Assembly (NCBI GenBank): GCA_002492295.1
Contig: DKYC01000008.1
Location: 1 to 5,191, forward strand
Length of the DNA: 5,191 nucleotides
Source: Lachnospiraceae bacterium UBA7110
GTDB taxonomy: Bacteria > Bacillota > Clostridia > Lachnospirales > Lachnospiraceae
Reading direction: 5' to 3'
The translations under genes were made by a program, and so were the position numbers. Each line of letters opens with the position of its first letter. Position 1 is the first letter of the stretch. Shown here piece by piece: positions 1-4,646 of the stretch. The notes beneath the pieces are model-generated. The model had not been told where the DNA came from. It did no database searches and was given only the letters and a program-made list of their open reading frames with translations.

Positions 1-183
1 CAGGAAACAGAGCAGCACCGTGATTTTTATAACATCATAAATGAAAAACTGGATGCTCCCGCCCCACCGTGTTGATGTGTCCAGCCCTACAGCCGACAGG
101 CCGTTTCCTATAACTGCATTGAGCCATTTCATTCCAAGCACCTGGTCCTGAATGAAAAGCCAGATTGAACGTAATACTTCCAT
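1..183 (-). CDS. Permease (ArsP/YraQ-like, PF03773 type), N-terminal part, cut by window edge
   Basis: Only the first 61 codons are present, starting MEVLRSIWLF. The start is ATG at 183-181, with AAAGGAG at 194-200 ten bases upstream. An amphipathic N-terminus is followed by a hydrophobic stretch near residues 45-61 (FFIYDVIKITVLLCFL) that would be the first membrane helix. The pattern, including a 'GLDTSTRWGGSIQFF'-like segment, resembles multi-spanning permeases of the DUF318/ArsP/YraQ group, integral membrane proteins of which some export organoarsenicals. This is recognition from memory, not a search. The gene follows the ArsR-type regulator on the same strand, a frequent arrangement for this family, so export of a metalloid or thiol-reactive compound is a reasonable inference. 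The true substrate cannot be told from this fragment. Confidence 0.75.
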   Translation of the reverse strand, partial: MEVLRSIWLFIQDQVLGMKWLNAVIGNGLSAVGLDTSTRWGGSIQFFIYDVIKITVLLCFL

Positions 184-200
184 AAATCAATATCTCCTTT

Positions 201-230
201 CAAATTGACATATTCAAAACTGTCGAAGTG
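201..230. promoter_or_regulatory. Second ArsR-type operator copy, upstream of permease
   Basis: Bases 202-230 match the element at 631-659 in 22 of 29 positions in the same orientation, with an almost unbroken core (ATTCAAAACTGTC here, ATTCAAAATTGTC there). The position equivalent to the arsR -10 box is not conserved (AATTTGAA on the minus strand), so this looks like an operator without a good promoter. It lies immediately before the permease ribosome binding site. Confidence 0.5.
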
Positions 231-245
231 TTGTCCTAAAGATTA

Positions 246-265
246 GCCATCATAAAAACGATGGC
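246..265. other. Small hairpin between arsR and permease
   Basis: GCCATC (246-251) and GATGGC (260-265) form a perfect 6 bp stem with an 8-base loop, 4 bases after the arsR stop codon. Neither side is followed by a proper T-run, so it is at best a weak terminator or an RNA processing element that could lower permease expression relative to arsR. Confidence 0.35.
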
Positions 266-269
266 CTCT

Positions 270-587
270 TTATCTATCGCAACAACTCCCATTTTCTCCG
301 CTGAAGGCTTCCAACGACAACTGCTGCTCCAGTAATTTCTTTGCATAGCCTGCGCCCTCCGGACTAATGGAATAGTATACCCATTTTCCATCTTTACGCC
401 CCTGCACTATGCCTGCATCGCACAGTATCTTCATATGATGGGAAAGGGTCGACTGCGTGATATGCAGATCATCCAATAGCTTGCAGGCACACTTTTCTCC
501 TGTGCGGAGCATCTCCAAAATCCGCAGCCTGTTTTCGTCACAGAATGCTTTAAACACTCGCACCGTATCATTATATGCAGATGCCAA
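270..587 (-). CDS. ArsR/SmtB-family metalloregulatory repressor
   Basis: This 105-residue winged helix-turn-helix protein is of typical ArsR/SmtB length. Such proteins are homodimeric repressors that leave DNA when metal or metalloid ions bind thiols. An N-terminal helix with FKAFCDENRLRILEML leads into KCACKLLDDLHITQSTLSHH (about residues 32-51), the recognition-helix region. The C-x-C of this stretch (C33, C35) sits where arsenite-sensing ArsR carries its first two Cys ligands; the usual third Cys is a Leu. C16, C56 and a C-terminal adjacent pair (C102-C103) are candidate extra ligands. The wing is about residues 62-74 (GRKDGKWVYYSI). The TTG start at 587-585 is chosen because GAGGTG (594-599) lies six bases upstream of it; the in-frame GTG at 596-594 is inside that ribosome binding site. 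The permease gene follows in the same operon, and the repressor probably controls both. The inducing ion is unknown. Confidence 0.9.
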   Translation of the reverse strand: MASAYNDTVRVFKAFCDENRLRILEMLRTGEKCACKLLDDLHITQSTLSHHMKILCDAGIVQGRKDGKWVYYSISPEGAGYAKKLLEQQLSLEAFSGENGSCCDR

Positions 588-593
588 TTTTTT

Positions 594-599
594 CACCTC
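594..599 (-). promoter_or_regulatory. Ribosome binding site that sets the arsR start at TTG
   Basis: On the minus strand GAGGTG is followed by six A/T bases and then TTG. An upstream GTG in the same frame overlaps the binding site itself and would have no spacing, so TTG at 587-585 is the better start. Confidence 0.6.
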
Positions 600-627
600 A
601 CATTCATGTTTTTCAATCTATACTCTT

Positions 628-655
628 ATTATATTCACACATTCAAAATTGTCAA
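628..655 (-). promoter_or_regulatory. Promoter of the arsR-permease operon
   Basis: The minus strand has a perfect TTGACA (655-650), a 16-base spacer and a perfect TATAAT (633-628). Just upstream is an A/T tract of six A then six T (666-677) that could act as an UP element. The leader to the TTG start is about 35 bases. Confidence 0.75.
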
Positions 656-659
656 TATG
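631..659. promoter_or_regulatory. ArsR-type operator over the arsR promoter
   Basis: On the minus strand ATTGACAATTTTGAAT (656-641) is an imperfect 16 bp palindrome (12 of 16 positions symmetric) covering the -35 box and spacer, where a repressor would block polymerase. A second copy at 201-230 supports its being a real binding site. Confidence 0.55.
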
Positions 660-752
660 TTTTTCAAAAAATTTTTTCCACCTGCCCCTGGGACTTGTTC
701 CCTCATCCTGCAAGGCTTTTTATAAAACTGTAATATTGCTATCGTTAAAATT

Positions 753-778
753 TGCACCCAAAGTCAGCCTTGGGTGCA
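753..778 (-). terminator. Hairpin, probable terminator of the leftward flavodoxin operon
   Basis: TGCACCCAA (753-761) and TTGGGTGCA (770-778) form a perfect 9 bp stem with an 8-base loop. Reading leftward it is followed by AATTTTAACG, a weak T-run, so termination may be partial. The stop codon of the flavodoxin gene (766-764) lies in the loop, which is unusual and suggests that the gene's original 3' end is missing. Confidence 0.55.
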
Positions 779-1774
779 TTGTATCAAATTGTGGTACGCA
801 AGCCAGATGGGATACCCCACGAAGATCGTATCGTATTCTTCAATGGAAACTGGAAGATTGGCAATTTCAGGCCGGGCATTTTCGTCACGCTCTACCAACG
901 CAACATCACCACATTCGTCATAATCGGTAGGGTAGGCTACCGCCGGTTCAATTTCTAAAATATCTCCGCCTGTGCGCTCCCGGATGGTATTCGCCATTTT
1001 CTCAGTGTTCCCGGAGGTAGACCAAGAGAAGTATACAATCAAGGTTTTTCCATCCACACCAGATACTTCTGCTGTCTCATTATTTTCCTCGCTTACAACT
1101 GGTTCAGTTTCCGAGGGTTCAACCTGAGTTTCATCACCGGGCTGTGCAGCATTTCCAGTCAGCCCTAATTCCGAAAGCCACCCGTCAATCTGGCCCGTTC
1201 CACTGATCCGCCTTTCTCCGTATACCGCTAAACCATCGCAGGAATTAAGGAATGTAGACATTGTTTCGTCAATATCGCTTTCTCCGCTGGTGCAGAATGG
1301 AATGATAAGTTTTCCAGTCAGATTATAGCTTTCCAAAAACGTATTGATGGGGGCCGGTGTTGCGTGCCACCACACGGGATAGCCCACAAACACAACATCG
1401 TATTCCGACATGTTTTCCACTGTATCCGTCAAGGCCGGACGCGCATTGCTTCTGATCTCACTGTTGGACTGCATATATACATTGGAATAATCGTCCTGTG
1501 GTGTAATTTCAAACAAATCACCGCCGGTTTTTTCACTCAAAGCAGTGGCTACATTCTTTGTAGTGCCGGAATGGGAAAAATAGGCAACTAATACTTTCAC
1601 ATCCGCTTGCGAGAAGATTTCCTCCCGTAGTTCTCCTACCTGCGAATCGCTAAGGGAATTGTCCGATAAACTCCGAAACATGGCAGGGTAGCGATAAATG
1701 TTATACCCCACAAAAAGAAGGGCAATGACCGCGATTACCACAATTCCTGCAATCCATCCTTTTTTACGCTTCAT
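764..1774 (-). CDS. Membrane-anchored tandem flavodoxin, second domain truncated
   Basis: The protein has 336 residues. A basic start (MKRKKG) and a hydrophobic helix at about 7-24 form a signal anchor without a lipobox Cys, so the rest may face outward. The first flavodoxin domain spans about 59-204, with the FMN phosphate loop SHSGTTKN (67-74), FVGYPVWWHATP (129-140) and IPFCTSGES (158-166). A Pro/Glu/Thr-rich acidic linker covers about 205-241. The second flavodoxin domain begins at about 243 with SWSTSGNTEKM (250-260) and reaches FVGYPIW (318-324), then runs into the unrelated tail LAYHNLIQCTQG. The 70 or so residues that complete the first domain after the matching point are absent. ATG at 1774-1772 is chosen because AAGGAGG (1783-1789) is eight bases upstream; an in-frame GTG overlaps that site. 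The dehydrogenase gene ends 13 bases upstream, so the two are probably translationally coupled. FMN electron transfer is the expected role; the partner is unknown. Confidence 0.85.
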   Translation of the reverse strand: MKRKKGWIAGIVVIAVIALLFVGYNIYRYPAMFRSLSDNSLSDSQVGELREEIFSQADVKVLVAYFSHSGTTKNVATALSEKTGGDLFEITPQDDYSNVYMQSNSEIRSNARPALTDTVENMSEYDVVFVGYPVWWHATPAPINTFLESYNLTGKLIIPFCTSGESDIDETMSTFLNSCDGLAVYGERRISGTGQIDGWLSELGLTGNAAQPGDETQVEPSETEPVVSEENNETAEVSGVDGKTLIVYFSWSTSGNTEKMANTIRERTGGDILEIEPAVAYPTDYDECGDVALVERDENARPEIANLPVSIEEYDTIFVGYPIWLAYHNLIQCTQG

Positions 1775-1782
1775 AGCTGACA

Positions 1783-1789
1783 CCTCCTT
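1783..1789 (-). promoter_or_regulatory. Ribosome binding site embedded in the upstream stop codon
   Basis: On the minus strand TAAGGAGG joins the stop codon of the dehydrogenase (1790-1788) to the ribosome binding site of the flavodoxin gene. This fixes the flavodoxin start at ATG 1774 and argues for coupled translation. Confidence 0.7.
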
Positions 1790-2933
1790 ACAGACATTCC
1801 ATCAGAATCTGATAGATTTCTTCCCGGTCAAGTTCACGGGGATTACACTTAATAATATTACAGGTATCCGCAACCTGTCGCAGCACCTCCGGCGTAATCT
1901 CCACGGTGGATTTAAGCTGATTCATTTTCGTAGGCAGCCCGCACTCTCTGATGAAATCTTCCAGAGCATCCACACCACCCTCTGCAGTATCTGCACCAAA
2001 TACCTCCTTTGCAAACCGGGTGAATTTCCCCGGTGCGTCCTTCATAATGTGACGGTAATAGACGGGATGGATGACCGCAAGGCCCTGCCCATGATTACAG
2101 TCTGTATAGGCTCCAAGCTGGTGCTCCATCTGGTGTGCCTGAAAATCTGTCAGCCGCCCACATTTCAAAATCCCGTTTTCTGCCATAGCGGAATCCCACA
2201 TCAGATTGCTCCGGGCCTGCATATCACCTATGTCTTTCAGCAAACGACGCATATTTACCACGGTATTGCGCATGACAGCCAGCGCCACATCATCAGATAC
2301 ATTATCTTTATCAGAAGCGCCGAAGTAGGTTTCCATCGCATGGCTCAGAGTATCAAAGGCTCCGGAAAGCACCTGCATAGGCGGCACCGACATGGTATAC
2401 GCCGAATCAGGCACGGCAAAGGAAGCTGCGGTTCCAAAAATCGGGCCTTTCCATTTCTTTTCTTCGTAAGTAATGACTGCACCCGGATTCATTTCCGCTC
2501 CTGTGCCGGAGGCCGTCACAACCGCGCCCATCGGAATCCCGGCTGTAGGGAATTTTCCTTTGCCGTACTCCATGTTAAAAATATCTTCCTCCAGCATTGC
2601 CTGCGCGGAAATTACCTTACAGCAGTCAATCACGCTGCCGCCGCCTACTGCCAGAATGAAGTCCACGCCGTGTTCACGGGCGAGAGCCGCTCCCTCCTGC
2701 ACCTTGACATAGGTGGGGTTCGACATAATCCCGGAGAAATCCACCACGTTCTTGCCTGCCTGCTCCAACAAGGCTTTCATTTCATCATAAACGCCGTTCC
2801 CTTTTACAGAGCCGCCGCCAAAGGCAAGCATAACCGTTTCGCCAACTTTGCCAAGCTCTGCGGAAAAAGCCTGTGCCGCGCTTCCTTCTCCAAAATAAAC
2901 TCTTGTGGGATAAGAAAATGTAAATTTGTTCAT
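1788..2933 (-). CDS. Iron-containing alcohol dehydrogenase (YqhD/butanol dehydrogenase type)
   Basis: This 381-residue protein has the usual length for group III alcohol dehydrogenases, cytosolic enzymes that reduce aldehydes or oxidise alcohols with NAD(P)H. The N-terminal dinucleotide domain begins MNKFTFSYPTRVYFG and holds FGGGSVKGNG (38-47), which resembles the coenzyme-contacting GGGS of YqhD, and AVGGGSVIDCCK (95-106). Metal ligands are seen as D194 and H198 in FDTLSHAMETYF (193-204), and as H267 and H281, 14 residues apart as in FucO, in the stretch HQMEHQLGAY...NHGQGLAVIHP. H271 is the extra conserved His. The overall look is closest to NADPH-dependent YqhD and clostridial butanol dehydrogenases, so aldehyde detoxification or fermentative alcohol formation is likely; the substrate is not shown. 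AGGAGG (2943-2948) lies nine bases before ATG. It is first in a pair with the flavodoxin gene, behind a MerR-type promoter. Confidence 0.95.
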   Translation of the reverse strand: MNKFTFSYPTRVYFGEGSAAQAFSAELGKVGETVMLAFGGGSVKGNGVYDEMKALLEQAGKNVVDFSGIMSNPTYVKVQEGAALAREHGVDFILAVGGGSVIDCCKVISAQAMLEEDIFNMEYGKGKFPTAGIPMGAVVTASGTGAEMNPGAVITYEEKKWKGPIFGTAASFAVPDSAYTMSVPPMQVLSGAFDTLSHAMETYFGASDKDNVSDDVALAVMRNTVVNMRRLLKDIGDMQARSNLMWDSAMAENGILKCGRLTDFQAHQMEHQLGAYTDCNHGQGLAVIHPVYYRHIMKDAPGKFTRFAKEVFGADTAEGGVDALEDFIRECGLPTKMNQLKSTVEITPEVLRQVADTCNIIKCNPRELDREEIYQILMECL

Positions 2934-2964
2934 TGTAAAATGCCTCCTGTTATTTCAGTTTTCT

Positions 2965-3061
2965 ATGCGTTTGTTTGAACCGCTTGTTGTAATCGATTAT
3001 ATTTTACGGTTGTTACTATCGGTCAATAGCTTTTTGAGAAAATTTTTATGAACTTTCTGTG
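2965..3061. repeat. Duplicated promoter element, copy upstream of the dehydrogenase
   Basis: This segment aligns without gaps to 4529-4625 in the same orientation at 78 of 97 positions. The first 24 bases (2965-2988) are identical in both copies. It contains the complete leftward promoter, its spacer dyad and the start of the leader. Confidence 0.85.
2996..3026 (-). promoter_or_regulatory. MerR-type promoter (19 bp spacer) of dehydrogenase-flavodoxin
   Basis: On the minus strand TTGACC (3026-3021) and TATAAT (3001-2996) are separated by exactly 19 bases. MerR-family activators recognise such over-long spacers and twist the DNA to allow transcription. The spacer region holds the dyad CGATAGTAACAACCG (3022-3008), with five of seven pairs matched. 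A second palindrome, TAATCGATTA (2990-2999), overlaps the -10 box. The expected start is near 2989, giving a leader of about 55 bases. Confidence 0.8.
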
Positions 3062-3092
3062 TCCTCGGTTTTGTATCGCAGATTGCGGTAGG

Positions 3093-3845
3093 TTATAGAT
3101 TTTCCATTGCCCTCGATACTTCATCTATTATGTTCATGGCGTTCAGGCTGCGAGGATAACCGATGTAGGGCATACACTGCTCCACAACGCTGTACAGCTT
3201 TTCTTTATCGTTACCCACTCCCAAATTTCCTGCCGTATGCCCGCGAAGCTGGTTTTCACAACCGCCCTGCGCAAAAATGAAGCAAAAGGTAATCATTTCC
3301 CGTTCCTGATTGTTCAGGCCGTTTCGGGTATAGTAATCCCCGAAGCAATTGTCTGCCAGCCATCGGTTGATATTCCGGCGAAGAACGGGGCCGTCAGTCT
3401 AGCGCTTCGCCATATTCTCTCCGAACAGCTCCACCTGCTTGGCAAGTCCATCTCTAAATCTGATCTTTTCATTTGTTGTTGCCTGCGATGCAAGCGGCAG
3501 CTTGATTTCGTGCTGCCCCATAATCTGATTCGCTGCCATAAGGAAATCATAGGTTCGCCCGATTCCAAGATAGGCTGTCGCCTGATAGATAACCTCTTTT
3601 ATTGCAATAGGAGCAACTCCTGCGTTCAACGCTGCATGAAGCATATTCTGAAATTCTCCCATTCCCTGACAGCCGAGCAATGCGGATAATATGCAAAACA
3701 TTTGCTCCTTTTCTGTCAGCCTGTTTGCTTCCGCTACTTCGCCCTGAGAGAAATTTGCTATAATCCCCGTAAATTCCGAATCAGTCTCTTTCAATGAGGG
3801 CGAAACTCCTGCAAATAATTTTTGAATCCTTTTTTCTGTATCCAT
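3093..3845 (-). pseudogene. Two-domain carboxymuconolactone decarboxylase-family gene with in-frame TAG
   Basis: A single frame of 251 codons runs from ATG 3845 to TAA at 3093 and is broken only by TAG at codon 149 (3401-3399). The first half (148 residues) is a CMD/AhpD-like helical domain with LTEKEQMFCILSALLGC (43-59) and a Tyr-rich turn at 87-99. After the TAG the same frame continues with TDGPVLRRNINRWLADNC (150-167) and a second CMD domain: GDYYTRNGL (169-177), FAQGGCENQLRGH (191-203) and PYIGYPRSLNA. The conserved INRWLADNCFGDYY block lies before the next ATG (codon 184), so re-initiation there would not give a normal domain. In family members as I recall them, the TAG position is often Trp or Tyr, so TGG to TAG is the simplest change. 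CMD proteins act as decarboxylases or as thiol-based peroxide/electrophile-defence enzymes. AAGGAGG (3857-3863) is 11 bases before ATG, and the reductase gene ends 16 bases upstream. It may be a pseudogene, a truncated functional protein, or a sequencing error. Confidence 0.8.
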
Positions 3846-3861
3846 GTTCCTAAGAACCTCC

Positions 3862-4479
3862 TTATCTCGTAAAATTCGTTAAGACCTTTTTGTTATCCGG
3901 GTGTACCAGGTCGTTTTCTTTTCCAAGAGCAATACATTTCAACAGCCACGCCATGTTTTTCCCGATGTTATACATCGTCATAAGCCCCTCCTTATCCTCT
4001 GCCACATCTTCCGGCTGTGCGCCGTAAACATGGTTCCAATAAGTAGAAGAAACAACCGGCATGGAACAGATTATAAAATACTTGTTAATCACCTCAAAGG
4101 ATGCCGTGGTTCCTGCCCTCCTTGCGGATAAAACTGCTGCTGCAGGCTTAAATTGAAATGCCGCCCCGCCGGAATAAAAAGCCCTATCCATAAAAGTCAG
4201 AAGCCTGCCGCTCGGATGGGCAAAATAGACCGGAGAGCCGAATACAAAACCATCCGCAGATTTCGCCTTCTCTACAAATTCATTAACAATATCATGGAAA
4301 ACGCAGCAGCCCTTTTCCCTGCATTTACGGCAGGCGATGCAATCCGGCAGTGCCTCGTTCCCAATAAAAAATTGTTCTGTTTCAACCCCTTCTTCGTTTA
4401 AGGCACGTTCTACCTCGCATAATGCCGCATTTGTGCAGCCAGCTTTTCGGGAACTGCCATTTACAAGCAATACTCTCAT
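3862..4479 (-). CDS. NAD(P)H-dependent FMN reductase / iron-sulfur flavoprotein-like
   Basis: This 205-residue cytosolic protein has a flavodoxin-like fold of the NADPH-dependent FMN reductase family. The first strand and FMN phosphate loop are MRVLLVNGSSRKAGCTNAAL (1-20). FGSPVYFAHPSGRL (80-93) and the ARRAGTTASFEVINKYF stretch (119-135) are the later flavin contacts. Between them is a cysteine cluster, C47-x2-C50-x2-C53-x4-C58-C59, which fits the CX2CX2CX4-7C pattern that binds 4Fe-4S in archaeal and clostridial iron-sulfur flavoproteins; many relatives keep these Cys without proven clusters. Likely roles are reduction of quinones, flavins or other electrophiles. AAGGAGGG lies ten bases before ATG. 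It is the first gene of the leftward operon, directly behind a MerR-controlled promoter, with the CMD gene next. The specific substrate cannot be told. Confidence 0.9.
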   Translation of the reverse strand: MRVLLVNGSSRKAGCTNAALCEVERALNEEGVETEQFFIGNEALPDCIACRKCREKGCCVFHDIVNEFVEKAKSADGFVFGSPVYFAHPSGRLLTFMDRAFYSGGAAFQFKPAAAVLSARRAGTTASFEVINKYFIICSMPVVSSTYWNHVYGAQPEDVAEDKEGLMTMYNIGKNMAWLLKCIALGKENDLVHPDNKKVLTNFTR

Positions 4480-4501
4480 TTACAATGCTCCCTCCTTACT
4501 C

Positions 4502-4530
4502 TTGAAATTTTGTGGTTTCCATGCTATAAT
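4502..4530 (+). promoter_or_regulatory. Rightward promoter of the merR gene
   Basis: TTGAAA (4502-4507), a 17-base spacer and a perfect TATAAT (4525-4530), with TG one base before the -10 box (extended -10). Transcription would start near 4537 and cross the divergent MerR-type promoter in the opposite sense before reaching merR, so the two promoters face each other and may interfere. Confidence 0.65.
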
Positions 4531-4559
4531 GCGTTTGTTTGAACCGCTTGTTATAACCG

Positions 4560-4590
4560 ATTATAAATTGCGGTAGTAACTATCGGTCAA
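4560..4590 (-). promoter_or_regulatory. MerR-type promoter (19 bp spacer) of reductase-CMD
   Basis: On the minus strand TTGACC (4590-4585), exactly 19 bases, then TATAAT (4565-4560). The dyad CGATAGTTACTACCG (4586-4572) has six of seven pairs matched around a central T. A second palindrome TTATAACCGATTATAA (4551-4566, seven of eight pairs) overlaps the -10 box and the likely start near 4553. The leader to the reductase ATG is about 74 bases. Confidence 0.85.
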
Positions 4591-4606
4591 TACCTTTCCG
4601 CAATTT
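4565..4606 (+). terminator. Terminator-like hairpin in the merR leader
   Basis: AAATTGCGG (4565-4573) and CCGCAATTT (4598-4606) are perfect 9 bp inverted repeats with a 24-base loop, followed by TTTC so that the descending arm ends in a run of six T. In RNA made from the rightward merR promoter it would form before the merR ribosome binding site. It may attenuate merR; the large loop makes it weaker than a classical terminator. The 3062 side copy lacks it. Confidence 0.35.
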
Positions 4607-4632
4607 TTTCAATGAATTTTTTGTGAACATAC

Positions 4633-4638
4633 AGGAGG
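4633..4638 (+). promoter_or_regulatory. Ribosome binding site that sets the merR start
   Basis: AGGAGG with eight bases before ATG 4647. An in-frame GTG at 4623 lies upstream of this site and has no site of its own, so it is not used. Confidence 0.8.
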
Positions 4639-4646
4639 CAACCACT

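Larger units (their letters stand above)
4529..4625. repeat. Duplicated promoter element, copy between reductase and merR
   Basis: This is the partner of 2965-3061 (78 of 97 identical, no gaps). It lies between the divergent reductase and merR genes, the usual place for a MerR-type operator, so it is probably the parental copy. Confidence 0.85.

Noticed and set aside
457..930. Plus-strand open frame of 157 codons across the arsR promoter region
   Set aside because: It covers arsR in antisense, the arsR promoter and the hairpin at 753-778, and its protein shows no family features.
1698..2978. A long open frame on the plus strand, 426 codons, opposite the dehydrogenase and part of the flavodoxin gene
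   Set aside because: It is the antisense of a gene with clear metal-ligand and coenzyme motifs; its protein is rich in His, Cys and Arg, has no recognisable domain and no ribosome binding site.
3081..3091. A third partial copy of the MerR element (ATTGCGGTAG also occurs at 4567-4576)
   Set aside because: Only about ten bases match, with no -35 box, no 19 bp spacing and no dyad; probably chance.
3093..3296. The C-terminal CMD part as an independent small gene starting at ATG 3296
   Set aside because: Conserved CMD residues in the same frame lie upstream of that ATG back to the TAG, and no ribosome binding site precedes it; it is the 3' half of the interrupted gene.
3399..3401. TAG as a pyrrolysine codon
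   Set aside because: CMD proteins are not known pyrrolysine proteins, no pyl gene is in the window, and a single-base nonsense change is simpler.
3314..3568. An 84-codon minus-strand frame overlapping the CMD amber site, considered as evidence of a frameshift
   Set aside because: The conserved second CMD domain continues in the original frame after the TAG, so no frameshift is needed; this other frame has no CMD-like sequence.
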